From Siphlonurus alternatus (lineage: Eukaryota > Arthropoda > Insecta > Ephemeroptera > Siphlonuridae): 64,000 nucleotides of DNA. A model generated the notes under the pieces. That model did not search any database, was not told the DNA's origin, and saw only the letters and a list, made by a program, of their open reading frames with translations. Position numbers and translations under genes: made by a program. Position 1 is the first letter of the stretch, and each line of letters begins with the position of its first letter. The stretch is from positions 18,883,480-18,947,479 of the forward strand of contig OX463780.1 of NCBI GenBank assembly GCA_949825025.1, in the 5' to 3' direction. This document shows, piece by piece, positions 39,731-56,110 of the stretch.

Positions 39731-40383
39731 CTCTCGCTCTCTCTCTCTCTCTCTCTCGCTCTCGCTCTCTCTCTCTAATGTAACGATATAATATGAATTC
39801 TTAAATAATAATAATACCTCCCCTGTGCCTTAGTTGTTTTACTCTCATGTCTTATAATTGCAAAGCATGTTACACACAACACATACAAAACGACGACATC
39901 ATGATGACAAAAGTTTTCTTCCTCCTTCCTCATTCTAACAACTAACAGTAAGTCTGTTAAAACATAAACACTGACAAATGTACATGCAAGTACATTAAAA
40001 GGTGGTTTTAACCCGACAAGCTAGCTTCATTTCATATTATATACATTTACCACATGTATATTATATATGTATCCTTAGTTTCTTGTATATGAGTTAGAAT
40101 ATGTGGTAAGCTTTTAGACAGTATGTTATCAACCACAATCATGATATAACATGTCACTGCTTCAAAATGATTTATATAACTACCAACGTGAAGAATGGCA
40201 TGACATTACCCTCTTATATACACATACTCTACTATATAATGTAGATACTCAACATACAAGGTACTCATGAATGTATGTAATTTTGAGTAAGGGTGTAATC
40301 TTCTAAATTGCGTCATATTATTATATTAAGAAAATAACCTTTCGAACTTTATTTATAATCAATTTAGAAAAATGCTATATTTC
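38305..40383. other. A+T-rich stretch, possible intron
   Basis: If the exon at 38225-38304 is real this is the start of its intron. Contains the CT-rich array listed separately. Overlapping 60-codon frames near 39000-39218 are unremarkable. Confidence 0.45.
39607..39776. repeat. imperfect (CT)n tract, about 170 bp
   Basis: CT repeats with regular ATCT, CATCT, CCTCT and CGCT interruptions. The interruptions suggest an older tract than the pure arrays elsewhere. The plus-strand Ser/Leu frame is repeat translation. Confidence 0.95.
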
Positions 40384-40661
40384 AATGGAGGCTTCAAGTG
40401 TTCCTTGGAGGGAAAATTTTCTCCATAAGTCACCATGTTAGAAAATTTCAAATTTTTTTAACATGGTGAATTTGAAATTTTCTCCTTAACTATTAAAACT
40501 ATGAATTTGAAACCATCACCTACCCCCCCATTTAGGAGTCTTTTGTAAAGAACCTATTTTCCTCCAAAAAAAAAAATGTTTAATGTCAAAAAGGTAATTT
40601 CGAGTTTTTTTATATAGGACGGTGGGAACACCGCAAAATCAGCTGATTTGAAGCCTCCATT
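40384..40661. mobile_element. MITE with AATGGAGGCTTCAA terminal inverted repeats
   Basis: The left end AATGGAGGCTTCAA (40384) and right end TTGAAGCCTCCATT (ending 40661) are exact 14-bp inverses. A second hairpin is nested inside: CACCATGTTA against TAACATGGTG, with GAAAATTTCAAATT and AATTTGAAATTTTC next to them. Short direct repeats at the edges are ambiguous, so no target duplication is claimed. No coding capacity. The superfamily is unknown. Confidence 0.72.
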
Positions 40662-42522
40662 TCATGGTTTTATGCTACTGTAAAAACTTATTTAACTTTA
40701 TTATAAAATATTCCTTAATAAATATTATATAAGTATTGAAAGAAATTTCATGAAATTATCAAATAAGAAAAAAATGAAAAAATATAAAAAATATTATTTC
40801 AACATTTTTACCATATATAAAAACAGAGGCTGCTCAATGATTCTACAATATTAATCTCTATATTTGCAAAGTCAGTAAGTAAATAATATTTAAAATTTGA
40901 TGTTTTTATCGATGTATTTTTGTTTCTTTTTCAATTTACTAAAAGTACACATAATATAATACATCATACGAGTAATATTAGCAGACACTTTTCGTTTAGA
41001 TAGGTTAAATATTTGCTTTCATAGAAACAAGACACCCATTGTATCTTGCTGCTTGAGTAGAAAATAATCTTGCAGGCTATCGTGTGGATTGGGGTTGCAT
41101 GGGGAGAGCTTGCATGCTAGCGGGAATTTGCTATAACAAAGGAAAGAGATCGCTGCAAACCTCAGTGAACAAGAGAATAATTAATATCAGAGGTGGTATG
41201 AACAGAATTCTTGGCTACAAATTGACATATTTTAAATTTTAAACATACTAAATAATTCATTTGTAATCATGTTACTAATAAATCAATTAGAGTAATTTAG
41301 TATTGTTATGGATGGATTAATGTGCATTATATTTGGATTAATTTAAAGTTCTCTTTGCAATTAGAGTGTTTTTTTTTTTTATTCGTTTTGTACCCCCTTG
41401 CACATAATACTAATTGCATTTTAGTGTAATTAAAAAAGAGCATTATTGTGTTTTTAAGTCTGGATTCCTCTTTTTTTTTTTTGGGGGGGGGGGGATAAAA
41501 ATCTCATAATTAGAAATATTGAGAGTGTAAGCCTTTTTTAAAATGCTGGATGGGGAAAAAAACAACGGAAACACAACAATAAATAAAAAATAAATAGAGC
41601 GATTTATTAACTGCATGTGAATTCTTTTATTTTGGCAAATCAAATTGGCTAATTAAAAATAATTACAAGTTCTGTCTATAACTATTTAACTTCATTTACT
41701 TTTTATTTAATAGGATTTTTAAAGAGTATAAATATGCTGTGAAAATGAATAATAAAATAACAATAAAAAATTTAAAGAAAAAGCAAAATTAGTTGGTCCA
41801 AATAAAAATTTATAAAATTGCAATTTTATTAATTTTTTTTTCCACTCCATCTAAATATAACCTCTAAATGTACTGAAGCATTAAATTGTTACATTGTGAT
41901 TGAAGAGTCACTAGAGGATGAATCGTGACATTTATTATTTCTTTTTAAAAACACATTGAGAAATGCAGTAGAATTTTAAATAAAATAAAAATATTGTGGA
42001 AAAGAGACATGAAAAAAAATAGACGACGATGCATAGAAATGAGTGTCTCATGAGACATCTCTTTTGCTGTGAGTATGCAGTAGTAGTATATAGCACTAGC
42101 TAGCTCTAGGGGTAGTAGTATCCCGGCCATATCCTTGAGGGACGGTGTGGCGGAGTCATGCTGTCATGCGGGTTGCAGCTAACACGGAGAGGTTAAAGAG
42201 AGAAAAAAAAAGAACGACGATAAAAAAAAAAAGGTAGTCTCTTTGGCTCACAAATCTCTTCTATGTCCAAGTGAGGGGAATCCCCAAAGGATTAAAGGCA
42301 AGTCGCTCTCAGGGTGACAGTTTACAGTACAGCAGTGTACAGTACATTTGACAATTGCTACAGCTGAAAACCACATTTGTCCATCCAAAAATGTAATTGT
42401 GTAAACTTGTATATAGGTGATGTTTTTATATAGGACAACTACAGTGATAAAAATAGTGTTAAATAATTTAAACTTTTAAGGTGATAAGAATGGTGTGATG
42501 CTTTATCTTCTTTTTTTATGCT
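40662..42522. other. A+T-rich gene-free stretch
   Basis: A patch at 41070-41170 is less A+T-rich but has no long frame. A 61-codon minus-strand frame near 42000 has no support. The T/G homopolymer junction is listed separately. Confidence 0.5.
41471..41494. repeat. T12-G12 homopolymer junction
   Basis: Twelve T directly followed by twelve G. It may be a remnant of a retroelement tail or simply slippage. Sequencing error is possible in such tracts. Confidence 0.7.
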
Positions 42523-42578
42523 AGTGTGTGCAAGGTGTATAGAGGTTTATATCAACCTCTATACACCTTGAGTGTGTG
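42523..42578. mobile_element. 40-bp palindrome flanked by 8-bp direct repeat (minimal hAT-like insertion?)
   Basis: CAAGGTGTATAGAGGTT (42531-42547) and its exact inverse (42554-42570) enclose a 6-nt loop. Directly outside lie AGTGTGTG at 42523-42530 and AGTGTGTG at 42571-42578. An 8-bp duplication around perfect terminal inverted repeats is the hAT footprint, here with almost no interior. The direct repeat is low-complexity, so a chance palindrome in TG-rich DNA is possible. A small hairpin RNA is another reading. Confidence 0.55.
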
Positions 42579-43483
42579 TACAATTAATAATTAATTTAAA
42601 ACAATCTTCTATGGTAACAAATATTTTGTAGGCCTTTTTGAGATGATTGCATACTGGCAGGAGTATTAATGATATTCTGATCATTGTGACGTCACATGAA
42701 AGTACCTAAAACATTTTAGGTGCACTTAGACAAGAGTTGTTCTTGAGTAAGCTAGATTTGATGGAAACATGTGTAATGTATATATTCCGAAGTAAATCTA
42801 CCGTAATAGTTCAGATTTTATTTTAAGACAAATCCTATGATAAGTTTTTTCATATTCTTAAAGTATATGTCCAATTTAATGCAAAAGTTGAATTTTCAGT
42901 TAAACCTTTAAAATCCAATGTGTGTAAAAAAACATATACAGAGCTATTTTATATCACAATCTTATAGTGTATTTTCTTGTGCTCAAATCTTTTGAAGAGA
43001 TTTAAAAATTGTAGCACGCTAAGCGGATTTGGCCCACTGTCAAGGGATGTACGTCTCTCGGATCACTTCAAAATCTTTGCCCTGCTGCCTCTAGCTTCTC
43101 TGCTTTTTTTCTTAACATTTCTTTGAAGTTTTCAACGAGACTTTTCGGGAAAAAACACATTATTTGTAAAAACTAATGATGCAATATTAAATTTTATATA
43201 CATATGGCAAATTATTTAAAACCTTTTAATAATATATCTTCATTTATTACTGGGGAAAACATTTTTTTTAATACAGAAGAAACGTAGTAATAATTTTGTT
43301 CTTTTTTCTAGTCTTTAGTTACAAATAATGCGTTTGATTTAATAGTTATAAAAAAACAGAAAGGGGTATTGGAGGAAGGGGGTGGATTGGCCTACAGCTA
43401 TCCACAAAAATGAAAATTAAAAAAGTTTCTCTCAACACAAAGTAATTTTTTTTCTCCCTTTGCTTTTTACTGATATCTCTTTG

Positions 43484-43566
<83 letters not shown>

Positions 43567-44949
43567 AAAAAGGAGATGACTCTCATTGGCTCCATTAACT
43601 TTGACCCATTTAATTCTTTTTTTATAAAACGATAAAATATTATCTTTTACTTTTGTGAACCCTCTTTTATTCGTTTCTATTACAAGCAATTTTATTATTA
43701 TTATTTTTCTCTCTTTTCATACAGGAATTACCCATAAAGTACCGACATTGAACAACGGGTTGACTTAATTGTTTGAATAATTATGACGATAATAATAGCA
43801 CTTTATGTAATAAATTATATTATCATTAAAATATTGATGCTTCATGTTTGAATTTACGAAAATTAATCCATTTCTGCATTTGCTAATGTCAGCCAATTTT
43901 AAGTCTATAATTGTCATTTTGTTTCAAATAAAATTTTAATGTATATTTGTATGTAACTCTTTTTTTTCTTCAGCGGAAATATAACGTAAAAAATCGTTTA
44001 GAATATCCATTTAAAAAAATATATTTTTAGTATACCATGCAATTATTAAACTTCATTGAAACTATAATAATTTACACTTATTTTTTCCATGCATATAAAA
44101 TACAGAAATAAGAAAAAAAAATGTAGTTTAAAAACAAAATAAAAATAATTAATGTGAAAATACATTTTATATATTTTATGTTTATAATAATAAAAAAATA
44201 AATAATATGAAAAGGTATTAACAGTATAATTTATTTATTAATTTAAAGGAGGCATAAAGGATGCAATTTCTCGGTTCACATATACTATAAACAGTGTTAT
44301 GGCAAATGTTTTTACAGCTTTATATTATTTTGCTGCATGCATGCAGTGGTCGCTGCTGTTAAGTTGGTCGACGTTTTGTTATTATATATAAAAATAACGA
44401 GTTGGCAGTAGAGGCGATGCAAAAACTACCTTGTAAGTAACACCTGTAATATATCTTGCGTTACATCATGTACTATTTTATGACTTCTTTCCAAGTGTAA
44501 TATGCGTTAAAGCTTATGTCAGGTCTTATATTATAGGAAAAATAACAAGAAATAAAAACAAGAAACGTGTGTGGTAAAAAAAATAATATTATAATGCATA
44601 TATATGATAATATTTTACCCTTATAGGAGTTAAAATAATAATGTAAATGATTTATTACAAAACTATATTTGCATTAAAATTAACATTGCATGTTTTGGCT
44701 TTATTTTAGTATTCAAATTTTATATTTTAATTATAAATATTTTTTGAAAATTTATAATATTTTAATTTATAAAAATTACAACCAAAAATTATATTTTTAA
44801 AGATTTTATTTTATTTAATATTAATTTTAAGCATGGATGTTTTAATACTTACAAATTTAATACGTTGAAATTAAAAATTTCAGCAAAAAATAAATAAGCA
44901 AAGCTCTTAAAATCCTAAAAAAAAAATATTTTATGAAATTCCTTTATTT
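42579..44949. other. A+T-rich gene-free stretch
   Basis: TGACGTCA occurs at 42687-42694. A patch at 43020-43110 is less A+T-rich without a long frame. One GA array is listed separately. Confidence 0.5.
43487..43563. repeat. (GA)n microsatellite
   Basis: About 77 bp of pure GA. The minus-strand Ser/Leu frame is repeat translation. Confidence 0.97.
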
Positions 44950-44960
44950 GGAAGAAAAAA

Positions 44961-45020
44961 CGGAGGCATACATGACCAAAATGTGTCAATTGCCCCAAAA
45001 TACCAACCAATCAATCAATC
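44961..45020 (+). mobile_element. 60-bp 3'-end copy of the LINE at 11047-11456
   Basis: GGCATACATGACCAAAATG and TGTCAATTGCCCCAAAATA repeat the 3' end of the LINE at 11399-11438 exactly, and a tail of CAAT repeats follows. The copy is flanked by GGAAGAAAAAA on both sides (44950-44960 and 45021-45031), a perfect 11-bp target duplication. Only the last 60 bp were copied, an extreme 5' truncation. The two tails (AAATCAATC here as CAATCAATC) fix the family's tail unit as AATC-like. Confidence 0.92.
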
Positions 45021-45031
45021 GGAAGAAAAAA

Positions 45032-45620
45032 TAAAACATATAATTTCATAATTTTATTTTTTTAATTTCATAATGTTGAGATAGGTCATGATAGGCTACG
45101 ATAAATTTGTTGACTGCCCAGGACTTCACTCACTGATAAAAATCATTAAAAAATCAATTAAGTGGATGAAAACGCTTTAAGATACCAGGAGGAACACCTA
45201 AAAGAGAAAACTTGAGGGTGTCAAGTTAAATTGAAAAAGGGGAAATACTTCAGAGATGTTTAGGAATCTCTATGGATAATAAGACTTATATTACTACAAG
45301 TTTAATAATTAATTTACTTAACAATTTACGAAGTTAAGGTGATACACTTTCAGGGTGCTATATAAAAATTATTCATATATATGGTTTCAGGGTAGAAACA
45401 AGAGAGATGCATCAGGTTTCAGCTAGGGTTGGAGAACACTTCAGGGTGTCAAAAATTATTTATATAACATTTCAGGGTGTCCGTGATATCTCCAAGGAAA
45501 AGGTGGCGCAGGGATATCTGTACGATCTTTAGGAAGAACGTGGTGTAGAGTGAGTACGCGACAGGACTACTGTTACAACCCACATAGCTGGAGAGGACAC
45601 ACCCACCTCCCAAGTTGCTT
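45032..45620. other. less A+T-rich stretch with repeated TTCAGGGT motif
   Basis: TTTCAGGGTG or close variants occur at about 45348, 45385, 45440 and 45471, and AGGGTGTCAAG at about 45216. They are spaced irregularly (about 31 to 55 bp). From about 45480 to 45620 the DNA is nearly balanced in composition with no long frame. It could be a degenerate minisatellite or regulatory cluster. Confidence 0.3.
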
Positions 45621-50975
<5,355 letters not shown>

Positions 50976-51130
50976 GCAATAGAGATGCGAGAGCAAGGGC
51001 CGACCGGACACAGAGGAAGCTCCAGAGCACTGGGACTGCTGTGGTGGCACAGAGACAGTCTCCATGGCGTTCAGTTTAACCCCAAAAAGAGAATGAAAGA
51101 GCGCCGCCAAACTAAACTGGAGTCAATGAA
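50976..51130. other. G+C-rich island, possible exon on either strand
   Basis: An abrupt island of near-balanced composition. Plus strand: CGCAATAG|AG at about 50979 could be a splice acceptor, and one frame reads ARADRTQRKLQSTGTAVVAQ and stops at a TAA near 51080. Another frame stays open to 51338 (127 codons from a non-ATG start), ending in A+T-rich codons. Minus strand: an ATG with good context (ACGCCATGG, about 51065) opens METVSVPPQQSQCSGASSVS for 31 codons before a stop. The signals conflict, so no gene is called. Confidence 0.3.
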
Positions 51131-52054
51131 ACAAAACACTGACGCAATGCGTTACAAATTTTATTGTATCATGTTCAAGTTGTATTTTTCTTGGGGTGTG
51201 GGGGGGGGAAGCAATAATAAAGGGAAATTATTATTAATTAACTATACAAATATCTTCAATATTGATTTGTCATTCAATTTGAACTCCAACATATATTATA
51301 TTATAGTACTTGCCTCAAGTATAATTTTAAATTTGTGATTATCCTCAGTTAATATTTTATTCTGTATGAATTTAATTGATTAAATGGTAATGAGAAGTCA
51401 TGGCAAAATATATAATTGCACAGTTTTAGCTTATTGAGTGTTCTGCTAATAATCCATTCCTTATATATTCCCTCTTAATGAAACTAGTTTTTTTCTGCAT
51501 TAATTTGCAAAAAAATTCAGTCAATTTTACAAATTATAATATCCAGATAATTTAAAATATCTCTCTCTCTCTCTGTACATATACAGTTCAATTACTATAA
51601 AAGAGCTACTACTAAATGATATGCAGTAGATGATTTCTACAAATAGGACCATCTTGATAAAGCCATGTTTTACACTTCTCTTTGTTATAGTTGAATGTAT
51701 ACCAGCCGACATTTTGCGTTACTTTCCGTAACTTATAGCTACTGCAATGCATGCTCTTTTCTGTAACATGTAACGTTTGGACACATTCCCAAGGGAGCAA
51801 TCAAGTTGCACACAACTCCATTTCCCTTGTCGCATCCCCACAACTAACGCTTGATTTGCAATACCTTCCGTCCTTCCGACGTCCTTTCTTTCTTAAAAGT
51901 GTCTCTTTTTTGTCATTTTCTAAATTTGTGCCGTCTAACCATTAAATTAAAAATATAAAGTTAATAAAATGAAGATTATTTATGAGTATTCTAAAGTTTT
52001 TTTATTTTTTTTTATAGATTATAAAAAAATAATCTTTATTTAAACTCTCAATGT
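51131..52054. other. A+T-rich gene-free stretch
   Basis: 51740-51900 is less A+T-rich; a 64-codon plus frame there lacks any domain or start context. A short CT tract lies near 51561-51574. Confidence 0.5.
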
Positions 52055-52062
52055 GTTCTGAT

Positions 52063-52229
52063 CAGGCTTGGACTGGGAAGCTATTATAGGAGCCATATAG
52101 ACATTACAAGAAGCAGGATCCACTTTTAAGGGGGCCTGAGGTCAATTTTTTTATGCTCTCTGTGTTAAAAAGTAAAGAGGCTAGTCAAAGATCCATGACC
52201 CAGCCTTATGGCCAGTTCGAGCCTATATA
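52063..52229. mobile_element. hAT-type MITE, 167 bp, perfect 8-bp target duplication
   Basis: GTTCTGAT occurs directly on both sides (52055-52062 and 52230-52237). The left end is CAGGCTTGGACTGGGAAG. Near the right end GGCCAGTTCGAGCCTA reads, inverted, TAGGCTCGAACTGGCC, similar to the left end, followed by a few extra bases (TATA). CAGGCTTGGACTGG-type ends are, from memory, seen in several animal hAT families. No coding capacity. Confidence 0.85.
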
Positions 52230-52237
52230 GTTCTGAT

Positions 52238-52612
52238 TAAAATATCATCTTGGTAGCTGCGATCACAAAGTTTGATTCCACAATGTATATTTTTTTTCTT
52301 CCAAAACCAAACTTCATTGGTATATATTTTTTGTCTAAATTCAACTTCTAGTGGTGGCTTTTTCGTCCGACACTCTTCGAGAGAGCAACCGTTTATGTTA
52401 AATTTACTAACTTTAAACTAAAATTTTACTGTTTGACAAGAATAAAAAGCGAATAAAATTAACAAAAAAGATTTATCAGACTTTTATCCACTGCCATGCA
52501 TAAGGATATATATTTTTTTTATAAATTTAGTAGAAAACATGCACAGAAATTCTTCAAATATATAGATCAATATATAGGTTTGATGGTGCTTATAATTATT
52601 ATATATCATGGA

Positions 52613-52707
<95 letters not shown>

Positions 52708-53359
52708 CAACTTAAAGGTCAAAGAACGTAAGTTGAACAGTGAAAATGAATGGTGCAGTACTTACATTTTTTCCTTGCTATATGTTATTCTAGTATTTTA
52801 TTAAAAGGTCTGTGAGTTATTTATTTTTAATTCTATGAAATTTGCGCCAAGTCTTTCATTTTTTTTTTTTTTTTTACATGACATGTATGTTTAGTAAAAT
52901 AGCATGTCGAAACGTTCTATGTATATATATATACAGAACAAAGTTTTCATAACTATATTTAATTTTAAAAACTTAAAGCTGTAATTTTACACACAATTTT
53001 TATACATTCATGTCAAAAGCACATAGAAAAAAAAATACATTCAGAGTTTTTTGTAATGAAACTTCTTCACATCACGAAAGGTTAATTGATACACAAGTTT
53101 TGCCAAGGGGGAAATTGTACCTTGATTTTTAATATATTTATCTGAAATAAAAATATAACTTTATAGTTTATTGATAAAAAAACTTATAAATTTATTCAAA
53201 ACTATAGAAGTAGAAAGGTTCAAACTTTTAACCAGAAATCAAAGTAGAATTTTTTATTACTATAAATTTCAATCTTCGATATATTTATTAATGTTTTTAC
53301 GAGGCTTTATTATTTAATAATAATTTATTTGCATGTATAATATAATGTTAATACAGACG
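52238..53359. other. A+T-rich gene-free stretch
   Basis: Only the (TA)n array listed separately and a T16 run near 52859-52875. Confidence 0.55.
52616..52706. repeat. (TA)n microsatellite
   Basis: About 90 bp of alternating TA, essentially uninterrupted. Confidence 0.95.
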
Positions 53360-53952
53360 TCAGTCAAGTGGATGATACGATATCATGCAGTTAGTTGTGT
53401 GTAGAGGCATGCAAGTCAATTAAGACAGCAGGGTACTTGGTGGAGACAAAGTGTGAGACAAGTGTCAACTTGTCATATTTAGTGACAGTCGAGCAGATCG
53501 ATATAGTCACCAGGAGCCGCGACCTAGCAGCTGCAAGCTTGCCATGGAATCGACGTTAGTTCCAGTGACAGCAAATTTAACTGTTTGTTATAGTTAACTG
53601 CAAGTATCCTAAAAACATTGCAAAAACATTGTAACTTCTAATATAATATGTGCCATTTAAGGCCTTATATGAGTTGAAATAAAATAAGAAAGGCAATTAA
53701 TACGAATGATACAATCGTTTAGGCACGTTAGACTGTCAGTATGTAAGGCTGCAGTATGAATTTCACCCCTGTTATGTTTATTTATAAAGGTGTTGTCAGG
53801 CAATTTCACACCTTGGAGGTGTAATAAACTATAAAACGATCTTTGGATGGCTGGACTGGGTCTTCTAACTCACGATTTTTTACAAATACATGCATCTCTT
53901 TGTCTCTTGGTGCTACAGCGTTAACTTAAATTATGTTATGGAAAGTTAGAAT
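53360..53952. other. less A+T-rich stretch, unassigned
   Basis: 53400-53600 is close to balanced in composition. It contains an ATG in excellent context (TTGCCATGGA, about 53543) that opens only 17 codons (MESTLVPVTANLTVCYS) before a stop, with no good donor in it. TCAGTC near 53361 fits an initiator without partners. 53780-53930 is an unremarkable patch. Confidence 0.3.
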
Positions 53953-53959
53953 TAATGCT

Positions 53960-54308
53960 TGGCGTAGTGCATTGACCGATTCTCGTTAGATCACCGAAGT
54001 CAAGCAACGTCGAGCGTGGTTAGTACTTAGATGGGTGACCGTCTGAAGTAAAAATCACGAAGCTCCCTCCCTGGGGTAAATTCATCTCTCTTTCCACCCA
54101 GTGCAGTGATGCACTTGTGTGTAGTTCCCCAGGCTTTGGACATCGCTTTGGTCCATTGATAAAAAAAATGGAGGTGTTTATCCTGACTGAGGTTTTCAAC
54201 GGTTCCCTCAGCGAATGCTGGGGGACGCGTAACCGGCCGTGACCACTATCTGTTCCCTACCTTATCCATACCCATTACCCCACGGTGGTGTATCCGTATA
54301 AAAAATAA
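53960..54308 (+). mobile_element. 5S rRNA-derived SINE, divergent subfamily
   Basis: The head keeps more of 5S rRNA than the other copies: TTAGATCACCGAAGTCAAGC, AACGTCGAGCGTGGTTAG, then TACTTAGATGGGTGACCG, the last matching the 5S box C region. The body aligns in outline with the other family: CCCCAGGCTTTGG, GACTGAGGTTTTCAACGG, CCCTCAGCGAATGCTGGG and CCGGCCGTGACC. It ends in A/T-rich GTATAAAAAATAA. A 7-bp direct repeat TAATGCT lies at 53953-53959 and 54309-54315. It is a separate, older or differently evolved subfamily. Confidence 0.85.
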
Positions 54309-54315
54309 TAATGCT

Positions 54316-54660
54316 GTCCAGAGGTGAATCTAATCTTATTTTAGAAGTATTTATTATTTTCATTGCAAAGTAGATTCTAACACAATATTTGTAAATTGGC
54401 ATATGGTAACAAACGCAACACCGAGATCAACTTCTCTTCCCCGGACAGTCCACAAGGCGATTGTGATGTTTTATTTAGCGTCCCTGCAAAAGGCGGACAA
54501 CCAAGCTTGTAGGTTGCCAACAGCAGCGCGCTCTTTGATGTAGTAGAGCAGAGATAAGCACAAGTGTGAGACACAAAGACTCGCTTGAATTTATAATAGC
54601 AAGAGACAAACCGTGCTGATAATGTTGTGCTTATAAAGTTACCGACACCATTTTAATTTG
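54316..54660. other. G+C-rich stretch open on both strands, unassigned
   Basis: 54410-54600 is near-balanced. On the minus strand 65 codons are open (including CPPFAGTLNKTSQSPCGLSG). On the plus strand a frame with MVTNATPRSTSLPRTVHK is open for about 60 codons. Mixed amino-acid composition in both directions suggests a relic of a coding repeat or an exon, but I recognise neither. No splice sites are convincing. Confidence 0.3.
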
Positions 54661-54838
54661 CCTGCGTACTTCTTTCTGCTGTTTTACTTAAATATTACGA
54701 TTGTTGGAGCGAAAGACATTTTCTTTATATTATAGTCCGTTTGTCAAAATTAAATTCACATAAATGTAACATGACTTAATTAGATCTAGAGTTGATTGGT
54801 ACACAATATAAATATGTCAAAACATCAAAATAGTTAAA

Positions 54839-54873
<35 letters not shown>

Positions 54874-55997
54874 ATCTTCACTTACTAATTTTCCTTCAGT
54901 TTGTAATATAATTTTTTTCTAAACCTCTGCCAGCTTGCTGTGGTTTTTGTGTATTAGTCTTCCAGCATGTTTTCGCACTTTACTTTAGTAGGCAAGTACG
55001 TTGCCCATGATACAAGTGTCTTTTCTGCATATAATATAAGCTAAATATAAAATTATAGTTGTTACATTGAAACAAATAAATTTTATATTCTAGTTGAGAG
55101 GGCAGTGAAATCTTATATTTTTCAACAGTCAGTCGAACAAAACACTCTCATACAAGGAGTAGCATGTTTGTACTTGAGGGCCACAGAACTGCAGCATATA
55201 AAGAGGAGCTTTTGTATTCTGTCCAGTCCATGTATAATAAGTTGTCTAGTGATATAAAGAGTGAATAAAGTGATTCTGTGTTCAAGAAGAAAACAAACAA
55301 AAAAAAAAAAAATCTTAAGAAAGTGTATACCATGTAATATATTATTATTATATATATAATATAAGATTCATTTTCTTCAAAGACTGATAATCTGAAAGAT
55401 TATTATCAAATATGTATTTTGACGTGTATGTAAAAATAATAAATATTTTAATTTCAATTTTGAAACAATAGTTATGAATAGCTTAATAGTGTAATTCATT
55501 AATTAAGTATTTTTTTTAAAATAATATTTTATTATTAATAATATATATTATTTATTTTATAAATTTGTTTTCATGAATGTTAATACTGCATGATGTCAGA
55601 GAAGTAAGAAGTAATCTGATATGATCAGATGACACCCTTCAAAATATGAACATCCACAACATATTCCTGACAAAAATGTGTAAACGATAGTTTAAAAAAA
55701 ATACATACACATAGAGTTCACATAACTTGTACAAAGATACGTACTGTAGAAAATGGGCATGTTATTTGATATAAAAATATTTATTTATAGTAAAAAGTCT
55801 ATATGCACACACCATAATACCTTTGCTGTCAAATTTTGTTTGTAAACTGTATCCATATGTAATATATATTCGGATATGTCATCACAAGTTCTCATAATTT
55901 GACAGCAGGGAAGGAAAATTGTCAGGGAGAGAAGAAGGAAATGGAGGAGGGAAGAAGAGAAGTCAGCTACTTGGGCAAGGTGCCTGGGAACGTGGGA
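54661..55997. other. A+T-rich gene-free stretch
   Basis: Includes 29 T at 54841-54869, which may be the tail of an unrecognised minus-strand retrocopy, though its neighbour on the right is plain A+T-rich DNA. Confidence 0.5.
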
Positions 55998-56017
55998 TAG
56001 AGAGGGAGGGAGAGAGG

Positions 56018-56107
<90 letters not shown>
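55998..56107. repeat. (GA)n microsatellite, GGGA-interrupted at left
   Basis: About 110 bp. The right flank holds an E-box CACGTG at 56133-56138 and TCAGTA at 56142-56147, an initiator-like match without a TATA box at the usual distance. Confidence 0.95.

Positions 56108-56110
<3 letters not shown>

Noticed and set aside
53543..53600. ATG in excellent context (GCCATGGA)
   Set aside because: The frame stops after 17 codons and contains no convincing splice donor.
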